Below are positions 25,201-33,084 of a DNA stretch of 42,061 nt, one piece after another. Every line of letters begins with the position of its first letter. Position 1 is the stretch's first letter. The position numbers were made by a program, and so were the translations under genes. This DNA is from Bacillota bacterium (GTDB taxonomy: Bacteria; Bacillota; Desulfotomaculia; Desulfotomaculales; Desulfallaceae), in NCBI GenBank assembly GCA_022360435.1, contig JAKSCU010000296.1:1-42061 (forward strand), read 5' to 3'. The notes under the pieces are model-generated. The model was not told the DNA's origin, did no database searches, and saw only the letters and a list, made by a program, of their open reading frames with translations.

Positions 25201-25833
25201 TCACCAGCCGGCCAAAAAAGACGCGGAAAAACGGATCAGCTCGGGTGTTATGTATGCTTCCACCAGGGCGGCTATTAATAAAAGGAACGTAACAAAGGCC
25301 ATGATCATGGTATAGCCGACAAATCCCGGCCATACCCTGACCCTGGAGTTATAAAACCTTTTTAGCATCAGTATGGAGAAAGACATGGAAGCTGTTCCAC
25401 CGATTATTAAGGCCGGAATGTAAATAGCATTATGGGGCAACAGAGACAATAAAATGACAAACCAGCCCTGCAGTTCCCGCTCCGCGGCCAAAAAACCCAT
25501 GGTGAAGCCCAGTACAGAACCCCTGATAAAAATAAAAGCCAACACCAAAGGGAGGCAGATTATGGTCATACCCAGAATATAAATGATTAATCCCGCCAGC
25601 AGGTTGTCATTAAGCGCCTGCCTGGCCAACATCACCTGGTCCACTTCCATTTCAGCGGCTCGGGAAAGAAAAGACTGCATATACCGGTGTAATTCGTGAA
25701 CTTGGTCGGCCGGCAGGGAGTTGACTCCCACCGAGCCCAACAGTATGCCCAGGCCAAATACACCCGTTACCACCAGGTAAACCGGCCAGTCCTGCCGGAG
25801 GGAAGCGGAACACAACCGGCGCAAGTTCTCCAT
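25201..25833 (-). CDS. spoIIM: Stage II sporulation protein M
   Basis: The 210-residue protein has five or so membrane segments (about 18-36, 78-104, 115-140, 165-190 and the C-terminus). It contains LLSLLPHNAIYIPALIIGG, the core of the SpoIIM/DUF95 family. In Bacillus, SpoIIM forms the DMP complex with SpoIID and SpoIIP that remodels peptidoglycan during engulfment. AAGGGAG lies before the ATG. A 146-bp inverted-repeat element occupies its upstream region. Confidence 0.94.
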   Translation of the reverse strand: MENLRRLCSASLRQDWPVYLVVTGVFGLGILLGSVGVNSLPADQVHELHRYMQSFLSRAAEMEVDQVMLARQALNDNLLAGLIIYILGMTIICLPLVLAFIFIRGSVLGFTMGFLAAERELQGWFVILLSLLPHNAIYIPALIIGGTASMSFSILMLKRFYNSRVRVWPGFVGYTMIMAFVTFLLLIAALVEAYITPELIRFSASFLAGW

Positions 25834-25858
25834 GATACCGCTCCCTTAATTAGTCTCC

Positions 25859-26004
25859 CCTGAAAAATTCTTGGCGAAGGACTTGGTGTCGGCAACAGGT
25901 TACTACTTGCTCCGGCATCGCTCTCAAAAAATCGCAGTTCTTTGAAAAGCTCCTGCGCGACCCTCCGATTACACCAGACTCCTTTGGCAAGATTATTTTT
26001 CAGG
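25859..26004. repeat. 146-bp inverted-repeat element before spoIIM
   Basis: The left arm (25859-25892) and right arm (25965-26004) are imperfect inverted repeats over about 35 nt. Both read CCTGAAAAAT at their outer ends, then share TCTTG, AAGGA and GGTGT with two small gaps. The roughly 70-nt interior contains further short stems (CGCAG/CTGCG on the minus strand). It could be a non-autonomous mobile element or a structured RNA in the spoIIM leader. No target duplication was seen. The remainder of the 233-nt gap shows nothing recognisable. Confidence 0.65.
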
Positions 26005-26066
26005 AAACACTGGTTAACATATCCATGACTAATTATATGAGTGGTATCAAACCGGTTATAACCTTT

Positions 26067-26735
26067 TTATGTTAATGTTTCTATTATTAACCTGGTTATG
26101 TATTCAGCAGCCAGTATGTCCTCCAAAGAATTGCCGCTGGCTGCCACAACAGTTATACAAGCGCCGGTTTTTTCGGCTTTTTCAATGGCGCGGGCGGCGG
26201 CGGCCCGGGCCGGCGCCGGGCCTTTTTTGCGCATGGTTCTGGCCACCGTTCCGGTCAGCACCGCCGGCGCCCCGGCTTTAACAGCGGCGTCGAAAGCGAC
26301 ACCGCCGGTACTGGTGACCGCAATTACAACGCTGTCCCGCAGATCGCCGAGCTTGGGTGTTTCGGCGCCTATGTTGGGCAGTACCGCGTTAATGCCGGCA
26401 CCCGCTTTGCGCAGGCCGGAAACGGTTAGGGACATATTTTGCAGCCTTTCATCGTCCGAGCCCACCCTGGGTTCACCCACCAGTACCACACCCACTCCCT
26501 TTTCAACAGCCAGCCCGCCGGCCATACGCCCAACGACGAACGGGTCAACCGCCACCGGCGGCGTTGCTCTGTCCGGCGCGGACCCGTAAACCGCCAGGGC
26601 GCCGGCGTCCAGGGCGGCCTCCAGCGTAGTGGACATATCAATTACGTCCACCACCACTATTATATCGCCTTGGGCGGCGGCCCGGGCGGCGCCGCTGGCG
26701 TTTACCGTCAGTCTCACTGTGGGCGTTTTTTTCAA
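26067..26735 (-). CDS. ComB-like (2-phosphosulfolactate phosphatase-like) protein
   Basis: The protein is about 222 residues. GDIIVVVDVIDMSTTLEAAL resembles the N-terminal VVVIDVLRASTT motif of the ComB phosphatase family. The later ASGNSLEDILAAEYI resembles the ComB segment with LED and an Ala-rich turn. The similarity is recognisable but distant, and there are no coenzyme M genes nearby, so the true substrate is unknown. TTG 26735 is preferred (GGAGG 7 nt upstream); GTG 26738 is only 4 nt from that site. The sequence is very rich in Ala, Gly and Val. Confidence 0.6.
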   Translation of the reverse strand: MKKTPTVRLTVNASGAARAAAQGDIIVVVDVIDMSTTLEAALDAGALAVYGSAPDRATPPVAVDPFVVGRMAGGLAVEKGVGVVLVGEPRVGSDDERLQNMSLTVSGLRKAGAGINAVLPNIGAETPKLGDLRDSVVIAVTSTGGVAFDAAVKAGAPAVLTGTVARTMRKKGPAPARAAAARAIEKAEKTGACITVVAASGNSLEDILAAEYITRLIIETLT

Positions 26736-26820
26736 CACGTTACCTCCGCTCGGTAATAAACAGTTTAAATGAAACATATTATTTGTTGCGCGGTAAAAAT
26801 AATTAAAAGGTGTGAGTTAT

Positions 26821-26949
26821 ATGGTTGTTCATATTTCAAAAATCGCTTTTTGCTGCTCCGGTAAAATCAATGAAGTGTTGATGACGTTGAAGCACTTTTC
26901 CCGAACCAACAAAACGGTGCGGGATTTAATCAATAGCAGGCTGCATTAG
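26821..26949 (+). CDS. Small ORF, 42 residues, unknown
   Basis: The ORF runs ATG to TAG on the plus strand, with an AAGGTG site 8 nt upstream. The product starts MVVHISKIAFCCSGKINEVL and ends TVRDLINSRLH. It has an adjacent Cys pair and amphipathic, basic character and no membrane segment. It is divergent from the ComB-like gene, and its last 24 nt overlap the 3' end of the DUF3866 gene in antisense. No family is recognised. The good ribosome-binding site is the main support. Confidence 0.4.
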   Translation: MVVHISKIAFCCSGKINEVLMTLKHFSRTNKTVRDLINSRLH

Positions 26950-28020
26950 CTTGGCCGCGTGTATTCCGGCGGCGCCTGCGGCCAGAAAAAAAGCGGGGTC
27001 TTGTTCCGGTGTGCGCCCCATGGATGTTATCCGAATGCCGCGGCGCTCTAATTCATCCAGCGCCGGTTGACCGTTTTCAGTAACCACGGCGTGCTTTTCC
27101 GCCGGCCAGGCTCCGGCTATTTGTTCTCTGAGCAGTGCGGTCCATGTGGGATTCGCCAGTTCGGGGAACGTCACCGCGCAGGAAGTGAGACAAATCTTAC
27201 CCAGGGCGGTGGCGGTATGGTGGCTCAGGCCGTGATGTCTCTCCCGTCGGTCGGCGAAACTGAGCCGCGGGATGGCAACCGGCCTGCCCTCCAGGATGTT
27301 GACGGCATTAATAATCTCCCCCTGTTCGACTCCGGTGAAGCCGAACCGGGAGCCGGTGCCCACAATACCCGGACCCATGGCTACAATGATTATGTCGGCT
27401 CGGGCGGCTATCAGGGCCGTAAGCAAACCGGTGTATATATTCACCGCCTCCCAATCTCCGCCGAAGGCGTGCCCGCAGGTTATGGTCGCATCAACCAGGC
27501 CGCACTTTTTGAGGTTGTGGGCCAGGTCGCTCAATGCCAGGGGTAGGGCGGCGCCGTCGGTCATCATGTAAACCACCCGGGCTTTGCCGGCAGACCCGGC
27601 TTTGGCGCCGGCCGCCGCCGGCGCCAGCATGCTGTGCAGTTCGCCTATGATCACGGGTGTGCCGCCCAACGAATTTTGGCCGTTGATTTGTTCGGACCAG
27701 GGACTGGCGGGTTCCTCGGCCGCCAGCACTTTTACCTGCGCCGGGCTGTACCTCATTTTCATTATGTGACCGGCTTCTGCCGCGTCGCGGTTGGGCCGGG
27801 AAATGTTGGCCATCACAAAATGCGCTCCCCCGGTGCCAAGTTTTCCGGCCACGGCGGTGGTGTTCAAAACCACGCTGTCCCCGGGATTTGCCGGCCCGGT
27901 CAACAAGTCATAGTTATACGCCTTGTTATCGTCCTCACCGGCAATGGCCACCTCAATGACGGTTAAATTGTCCCTGCCGCTTAATATTTTGGTTACTACG
28001 CCCTGCCTGGATCTGATCAA
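26926..28020 (-). CDS. DUF3866 family protein
   Basis: The protein is 364 residues. The N-terminus is beta-rich (VTKILSGRDNLTVIEVAI, ANPGDSVVLNTTAVAGKLGTGGAHFVMAN). Rossmann-like blocks follow (VVYMMTDGAALPLALSDL, ADIIIVAMGPGIVGTGSRFGFTGVEQGE), then SFADRRERHHGLSHHTATAL. These are characteristic of DUF3866, a family of unknown function common in spore-forming Firmicutes and Actinobacteria. TTG 28020 is the start because AAGGTGGG lies 7 nt upstream; a longer reading begins inside repeat copy E. The TATAAT at 28057-28062 may be its -10. Confidence 0.85.
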   Translation of the reverse strand: MIRSRQGVVTKILSGRDNLTVIEVAIAGEDDNKAYNYDLLTGPANPGDSVVLNTTAVAGKLGTGGAHFVMANISRPNRDAAEAGHIMKMRYSPAQVKVLAAEEPASPWSEQINGQNSLGGTPVIIGELHSMLAPAAAGAKAGSAGKARVVYMMTDGAALPLALSDLAHNLKKCGLVDATITCGHAFGGDWEAVNIYTGLLTALIAARADIIIVAMGPGIVGTGSRFGFTGVEQGEIINAVNILEGRPVAIPRLSFADRRERHHGLSHHTATALGKICLTSCAVTFPELANPTWTALLREQIAGAWPAEKHAVVTENGQPALDELERRGIRITSMGRTPEQDPAFFLAAGAAGIHAAKLMQPAID

Positions 28021-28056
28021 GCCATTACCCACCTTGTATTCTTGTACTTTTATTAA

Positions 28057-28084
28057 ATTATACCCCGGCCATATCAATGGCCGG
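28057..28084 (-). repeat. Palindromic repeat, copy E (core only, inverted)
   Basis: On the minus strand the core is CCGGCCAT-TGAT-ATGGCCGG (28065-28084) followed by GGTATAAT. This matches the centre of copy A, CCGGCCAT-AAAT-ATGGCCGG then GGTATACT. No flanking GC-rich hairpins are present. It lies between the M20 peptidase stop and the DUF3866 start. Confidence 0.65.
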
Positions 28085-28107
28085 CTTTTATTTTCGTATT
28101 TAAATTT

Positions 28108-29226
28108 TTAACCCGACGCCGCCTCTTGAATAATGGCCAGCACATAGGATGCCGCCGTTGCCAGGTCTTCCACCCGAATGAACTCTTCGGTGGTGTGCAC
28201 CTTTTGCATGGCTATGCCCAAATTCAAGGAAGGTATGCCGCCGTGGTTAAAAATATGAGTGTCGCTGCCTCCTCCGGTGCTGCGGATTACCGGGGAAAGG
28301 CCTATTTTTCGGGCCGCCCTTACGGCAAGCTCCACTACGGCGGAGTTTTCCGGCACGTGCATGGAAGGGTAAATAGTTTCCACATCCAGTTTCAATCCGG
28401 CGCCGCTTTCCCGGGCCGCTCTTTCCAGCGCCTCGCGCATGGATTGGGTTTGCCTGACCCGCTTTTCTTCCCGCAAGCTTCTGGTTTCGCCCTGCAGGGC
28501 TACCCTGTCCGGCACCACGTTAATGGCCACACCGCCGGAAATAAGGCCGATGTTGGCGGTTGTCTCCCCGTCAATACGGCCCAACCGCATGGCGGCTATG
28601 GCCCGGGACGCCACCTGGATGGCGTTGATGCCGGTTTCCGGGTTCATGCCGGCATGGGCGGCCCGGCCCTGGACTTCAGCCTTAACCCTGTCCTGGGACG
28701 GTCCCTGATTGATGATGGTGCCGGGCGGACCGTCGCAGTCCAGTATAAACCCCATGTCGGCCGCCAAAAGGGAGAAATCCAGGTTTTTGGCCCCGGATAG
28801 CCCGGTTTCTTCACATATTGTAAATACCAATTCCAAGTCACCGTGGGAAATATTATGCTCCCCGATTATTGCCGCCGCCTCGATAATGGCGGCTATCCCG
28901 GCCTTGTCGTCAGCTCCCAGCACGGTATCACCGGCGGAACGGATGACGCCGTTTTCCAGGACCGGGTTTATGCCCCGCCCCGGGGACATTGTGTCCATGT
29001 GGGCGCAGAACATAAGGGTTGGCGCCTTCTTATTTCCCGGCATTTTGGCAATTAAGTTGCCGGTTTCGGTGCCGGTTTTTTGCGCCGCCCCGTCAATGAA
29101 TACCTCCATTCCCATTTCAGTTAATGTTTGCTTTAATGTTGCGGCCATGCGGCCTTCGTAGCCACTTTCGCTGTCCACCCGGACAATTTCCATAAAACTC
29201 GACACCAGCCGCTTCCGGTTAACCAT
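28108..29226 (-). CDS. M20 family metallopeptidase (PepT-like tripeptidase)
   Basis: The 372-residue di-zinc peptidase has MFCAHMDTMSPG (first metal motif), TVLGADDKAGIAAI, FTICEETGLSGAKNLD (catalytic Glu and metal ligand), the dimerisation domain (GRAAHAGMNPETGINAI) and the final metal His in GGGSDTHIFN. It fits the PepT/M20B-like group that removes N-terminal residues from small peptides. ATG 29226 is chosen because AGGTGGGG lies just before it; an in-frame ATG 18 codons upstream has no site. It follows the envelope cluster but its link to it is unknown. Confidence 0.9.
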   Translation of the reverse strand: MVNRKRLVSSFMEIVRVDSESGYEGRMAATLKQTLTEMGMEVFIDGAAQKTGTETGNLIAKMPGNKKAPTLMFCAHMDTMSPGRGINPVLENGVIRSAGDTVLGADDKAGIAAIIEAAAIIGEHNISHGDLELVFTICEETGLSGAKNLDFSLLAADMGFILDCDGPPGTIINQGPSQDRVKAEVQGRAAHAGMNPETGINAIQVASRAIAAMRLGRIDGETTANIGLISGGVAINVVPDRVALQGETRSLREEKRVRQTQSMREALERAARESGAGLKLDVETIYPSMHVPENSAVVELAVRAARKIGLSPVIRSTGGGSDTHIFNHGGIPSLNLGIAMQKVHTTEEFIRVEDLATAASYVLAIIQEAASG

Positions 29227-29284
29227 GGAACCCCACCTTCTGGTATAATTCAATGCCGCATCGCAATTAAATAATAACACAAAA

Positions 29285-30139
29285 TCATCTGCCCGGCCCT
29301 TTTTCCCGGCCCAACATATCTAAAAAGTGGAGAACTTTATTTGCCGCGATGATACGGGTCAGTGAATACTTTTCGGTGATCACATGTATTAAAATAAGCA
29401 TGGTCATAAAACCCACCCTGTAGTAACCATCCAGGCTGGCGGCGGCGGTAACGCCGATGACGACGCCCAGGGTATTCGACCCGGCGTCACCCATCATGGC
29501 TCGGGCTTTGATATCCGCCGGCAAAAAAGCCAGCAGTGAGCCAAAGATTATGCTGGCGGGTACGGCCGGAACAGTTCCGGCGAAAAATGGAACCAGAGCC
29601 AGATAGAGCAGGATGAACATTTTGCCCGCCCGCCCGGGCCGTAAGTCGAAAAGGTTCAGCATGTTGGTGGACAGCGCTATAATCAGCGCGCTGTCCAAAA
29701 TCCTCCATGGCTGGCCGGGAAACAAAAACGCGCCGACAGCCAGGGCCAGGAGCCCGCCGCCCAACGCTTTGACGGCACCGGTGGTCAATTTGCCGCCGGC
29801 CAGGGCTTTAAAATGGCCCAGCAATCCGGATATATCCCTGGCTCCCCAGAAATCGTCCATTATACCCAGAAGGGATGCTCCCGCCGCGGCAAAAAGGTAC
29901 AACAAAATGGCGCCGCGGATGTCGTTGTCCCCTAATAAGATAAAGGGTATGGAAGCCGGCGCCAAAACGATAAAAAAAATAACCCCTGCCGACAGCGGTA
30001 TGGCACAGCCTTTGAAGTTGGGACGGGTAAAACCGCTGTTCACAATCATTTGCAGCATTTTTTCCCTGATGGACAGAGTAAGGACAAAACCAAGCAAAAA
30101 AGCGATTAAGGCCCCAATAGTTTCCATTTGCCAGTGCAA
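29285..30139 (-). CDS. MraY/WecA-like phospho-glycosyltransferase (GT4 superfamily)
   Basis: The 284-residue polytopic protein (about nine hydrophobic segments) has the family Asp pair GIMDDFWGARDISG and FLPADIKARAMMGDAGSNTLG. The usual NxxNFxDGxDGLA loop is replaced by NMLNLFDLRPGRAGK, marking a divergent subgroup. Relatives transfer a sugar 1-phosphate from a UDP-sugar to a polyprenyl phosphate. With the neighbouring GT2 it probably builds a lipid-linked envelope sugar (inference). TTG 30139 follows GGGGTGA; an ATG four codons on is an alternative. Confidence 0.85.
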   Translation of the reverse strand: MHWQMETIGALIAFLLGFVLTLSIREKMLQMIVNSGFTRPNFKGCAIPLSAGVIFFIVLAPASIPFILLGDNDIRGAILLYLFAAAGASLLGIMDDFWGARDISGLLGHFKALAGGKLTTGAVKALGGGLLALAVGAFLFPGQPWRILDSALIIALSTNMLNLFDLRPGRAGKMFILLYLALVPFFAGTVPAVPASIIFGSLLAFLPADIKARAMMGDAGSNTLGVVIGVTAAASLDGYYRVGFMTMLILIHVITEKYSLTRIIAANKVLHFLDMLGREKGPGR

Positions 30140-30221
30140 AAAGGTTCACCCCAGGCATTCCATAGTATACTGCGTAGTATGCATTCATACTGCCGGGTGG
30201 TTCGGCGCAAAGCCGCAGGCT

Positions 30222-30899
30222 CTATTTCAAAACCGCCACCCGAAGCAGTGTCCTGGTAATATGCCAGAATTGTTTGCCCCGGTGCTGGAAGCCCTTCAAG
30301 TCCCGGCCGGTTTCGGCATGTGTCATGGCAACCGGCACTTCCAGCACCCTGAAACCGGCGCGGATGGCCTTGATGGTCATGCCCACTTCCACGCCGTATC
30401 CGGAAGCGAAGGGAAAAACAGCCGCCAAAACATTACTGGTCAAGGCTCTCTGCCCGGACAACGGTGATTTCATCACCTGGCCGGTGTAAAACTTGATACC
30501 CCGGCGGGCCAGTCCCTTCACCATGCCAAAACCGCCTTTGCGGCGGGAGGGCGGAAACTGGGCCACGGTCATATCGGCCCGTCCGTCCAGCAGCGGATCC
30601 AGTAAATATTCGGCGTCGGACGCCGAATCGCCAAGGTCGCCGTCCAACAAAAGATAAATATCCGCGGAGGTGCCCTTTACCCCTGTATTCAAAGCGGCTC
30701 CCTTGCCGGAGTTGCGTGCCAGGGCAATTACCCCGGCCCCGGCCTGCGCGGCCAGTCGGGGGGTTTCATCCGTGGAAGCGTCGTCCACCACAATTATTTC
30801 GGTTAACGTGTCAATTTTCTTTAAAGCCGCCACGGTTTCATAGATAAACTCTGCTTCGTTATGGGCCGGTACTACGGCAACAACCCTTGGAACACTCAT
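30222..30899 (-). CDS. GT2 family glycosyltransferase
   Basis: The 225-residue GT-A enzyme has VAVVPAHNEAEFI, EIIVVDDASTDETP, ARNSGKGAALNTG and the metal-binding LLLDGDLGD. SPLSGQRALTSNVL follows, like dolichyl-phosphate-sugar synthases and GpgS-like enzymes. There is no C-terminal membrane segment, so it is probably cytosolic or peripheral. The sugar and acceptor are unknown. Its ATG overlaps the SteB-like stop by one base, and AGGTGA precedes it. It is part of the steA-steB-GT2-GT4 run. Confidence 0.92.
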   Translation of the reverse strand: MSVPRVVAVVPAHNEAEFIYETVAALKKIDTLTEIIVVDDASTDETPRLAAQAGAGVIALARNSGKGAALNTGVKGTSADIYLLLDGDLGDSASDAEYLLDPLLDGRADMTVAQFPPSRRKGGFGMVKGLARRGIKFYTGQVMKSPLSGQRALTSNVLAAVFPFASGYGVEVGMTIKAIRAGFRVLEVPVAMTHAETGRDLKGFQHRGKQFWHITRTLLRVAVLK

Positions 30900-31780
30900 T
30901 ATTGATCACCTGCCATGTGAATTTCGGGCATCAGACTCTGGGCTGTGGATTTGACGCCATAATTGCCCGGCTGCCCGCTCAGTGCCAGCACCATGGCCAG
31001 TTGGCCCGAGGCCGTATCGATATTGTCAACGGTACTGATATGTTTGCGCTGGTAATCCTTAATAGAGGAATAGTTGGCTTCGGTCTCCTCGACGCCCAAT
31101 ACCGGTATGTTCAACTCCTCGAAATAATCGATTACGTGCAGGTCGAACTGAACGTTTCTTTTGTTTTCCCCGTAACCGCCTCCGGCAATAATCAACCCGT
31201 CTACGGGCATGCCGTATGCGCCGGATGTTTCAATGACGTCTTTTTCTTTTAAAAGCTCCATGGACGCGACATTTTCAGCTGTAACTATGCCGGTTGAAAG
31301 CTCAACGGCCATCCGGCGCAAGTTTTGTTCGGCGTCGGATTCCTGCCAGCCCAACGCCGTCGCCAATTCGGTAATTGTTGCCGGGTTGTCGTATATACTG
31401 TTTATGGAAGTCACAGATACCACTTCTCCGCCCGCATCATTGATAATCCCGCTGATTTCCGGCGGGGATCCATAGCCGTTTAATTCCAGCAGGGCGAATT
31501 TTTTATCGGCCAGACGGGCGTGCACCAGGGCCGGAAGGACTTCTTTTTCAAACTGCTGATGTCTACTTGTATCTATTTCCAGATCACTGGCCTTGGCCTC
31601 AATGGTGTCGTTGGTTTCACGCAGGGATTGCAGTTGGTTTTCCAGCCTGTCGGTCACCTGCTTCTGGTATTCGATTAGAGCGTCGTTTCCCAGCATGGTG
31701 CTGCCGATTAATATACCGATGCCCAAAGCAAGAAAAACAGCCACCAGAGACGCTATGTGGTATTTGTAATCTATAATCAT
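30899..31780 (-). CDS. steB: SteB/MctB-like membrane-anchored protein (DUF3186, 'copper transporter' family)
   Basis: The 293-residue protein has one N-terminal membrane anchor (HIASLVAVFLALGIGILIGS, residues 8-27). A coiled coil follows (about 35-75, EYQKQVTDRLENQLQSLRETND), then an external alpha/beta domain. The opening matches the MctB/CopB family, named for a mycobacterial copper protein. In Corynebacterium the homologue SteB partners SteA in cell separation. It lies directly after the SteA gene (8 nt), as in Actinobacteria, which supports the SteB reading over copper transport. Confidence 0.87.
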   Translation of the reverse strand: MIIDYKYHIASLVAVFLALGIGILIGSTMLGNDALIEYQKQVTDRLENQLQSLRETNDTIEAKASDLEIDTSRHQQFEKEVLPALVHARLADKKFALLELNGYGSPPEISGIINDAGGEVVSVTSINSIYDNPATITELATALGWQESDAEQNLRRMAVELSTGIVTAENVASMELLKEKDVIETSGAYGMPVDGLIIAGGGYGENKRNVQFDLHVIDYFEELNIPVLGVEETEANYSSIKDYQRKHISTVDNIDTASGQLAMVLALSGQPGNYGVKSTAQSLMPEIHMAGDQ

Positions 31781-31788
31781 TTTTTCAC

Positions 31789-32919
31789 CTAAATCCCGGT
31801 TAATATCTTGAATTGAATGATCAGCAGGCGCAGCAATTCGCGCGTGGATGGAGATATTATCATAACAGCGGCCACGGGCAGCAGGGCGGCGATAAATATT
31901 GGCGCCAGATCTTTAAACCGGGGCTTGCTTCGGTAAAGTTTACTGACACCCTTGGCGTCCACCATGATGGAACCGACTTTGGCCCGGACTAGAAAAGTGC
32001 TGGCCATTCCTTTTCTGCCCTTTTCCAAAAAATCGATCATATTTGAATGAGTGCCCACCGCCACGATTAGCTCAGCGCCCATTTCGTATGCCATCAGCAT
32101 GGCGATGTCCTCGCTGGTGCCCGGGGCGGCGTATACCGCGGCTTTTAAGCCCAGCCTCTCCAGCCTGATCATGCCGGGTGCTTCACCATCCGGGTAAGCA
32201 TGTACCACCAGTTCGGAATCGCCCAGCAACGTCGGATCACTGACACTGTCCATGTCGCCAACGATAACGTCGGGCTGCAGACCGAATTCTGCCAGCGCGT
32301 CGGCCCCGCCGTCGACACCAACGATGATCGGATTAATCTCGTCAATATATGACTTGATGGCTTTTAAATCTTCCTTGTAGTTCTTGCCCCGAACAACAAT
32401 CAAGGCGTGCTTGCCGTTAAAATCGGTCTTTAAAGCCGGTATGGCAAACTGATTGCATATCAGTCCGATTTCCGACTTGGCGTATTCCATGGTATTTTGG
32501 ACAAAGCTGGATAGTTCCTGCTCCAGGTTGGCCTTTGCCTCCAGCATCTTAACTTTTATAAACCCGGGGGTAAGTTCCATGCCGGCGGCCACTTCTCTCC
32601 CCTGCACCGTTAAAATGCCGTTGCGCATTTCCATTTCCCGCCCCTCCACCAGTTGGGCGAACAGGTCGCTTCCCGGGCAATCCACCAGCCTGATTCCCGA
32701 TTCGACCAGACGCAGCGGTCCCTCGTTGGGGTATGAATCACTCATGGACGTGGACACGTTTACCACCGCTTTAACTTTTGCTTCCACCAGCGAATTGGCG
32801 GCGACCTCGTCCAGGTTGGCGTGATCAATCACGGCGATATCTCCGGACTGGATTCTTTTAACCAAGTTTTTTGTTTTTTTATCCAGCCGGACCGGCCCGC
32901 GGATTACCGAGTTTTTCAT
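31789..32919 (-). CDS. steA: SteA-like protein with thiamine-pyrophosphokinase-type domain
   Basis: The protein is 376 residues. The N-terminal part contains AVIDHANLDEVAANSLVEAKVKAVVN. A TPK-like catalytic fold follows: VGVDGGADALAEFGLQPDVIVGDMDSVSD (about 197-225) and EDIAMLMAYEMGAELIVAVGTHSNMIDFLEKGRKGMAS. A C-terminal membrane helix (about 343-362) ends it. This is the SteA family ('putative cytokinetic ring protein'). Whether it keeps nucleotide or thiamine chemistry is unknown. It sits beside spo0A and before the SteB-like gene, and GGCGGTGG precedes the ATG. Confidence 0.87.
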   Translation of the reverse strand: MKNSVIRGPVRLDKKTKNLVKRIQSGDIAVIDHANLDEVAANSLVEAKVKAVVNVSTSMSDSYPNEGPLRLVESGIRLVDCPGSDLFAQLVEGREMEMRNGILTVQGREVAAGMELTPGFIKVKMLEAKANLEQELSSFVQNTMEYAKSEIGLICNQFAIPALKTDFNGKHALIVVRGKNYKEDLKAIKSYIDEINPIIVGVDGGADALAEFGLQPDVIVGDMDSVSDPTLLGDSELVVHAYPDGEAPGMIRLERLGLKAAVYAAPGTSEDIAMLMAYEMGAELIVAVGTHSNMIDFLEKGRKGMASTFLVRAKVGSIMVDAKGVSKLYRSKPRFKDLAPIFIAALLPVAAVMIISPSTRELLRLLIIQFKILTGI

Positions 32920-33017
32920 CTAATTCCACCGCCTTAACCTAACTTTAACATTTTACAATTTTTGTTTAAAAACGTCAAGAACAATGCTGGGAAGCAAAGA
33001 GACGGTTTTTTCTCCTT

Positions 33018-33072
33018 ATAAACAAAAAGAAGCAAGGAAGCAAAAGAACCGTCCCCTTGCTTCCTTGCTTCT
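33018..33072 (-). terminator. Terminator after spo0A
   Basis: AGAAGCAAGGAAGCAA (33028-33043) pairs perfectly over 16 bp with TTGCTTCCTTGCTTCT (33057-33072). The minus strand continues TTTTTGTTTAT. The loop carries GGGGACGGTTCTT, and a near-copy, GAGACGGTTTTT, lies outside at 32999-33010. Confidence 0.85.
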
Positions 33073-33084
33073 CTCCCTTGTTCT

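Noticed and set aside
25861-26002. 6S RNA, SRP RNA or a known riboswitch in the element before spoIIM
   Set aside because: I compared it from memory with 6S, SRP, FMN, ZTP, THF, c-di-AMP and M-box cores and found no conserved signature, so only the inverted repeat is claimed.
30899-31780. Copper transporter
   Set aside because: One membrane anchor, a coiled coil and the SteA neighbour fit the SteB/MctB family better. The copper label comes from a single mycobacterial study and no metal motif is visible.
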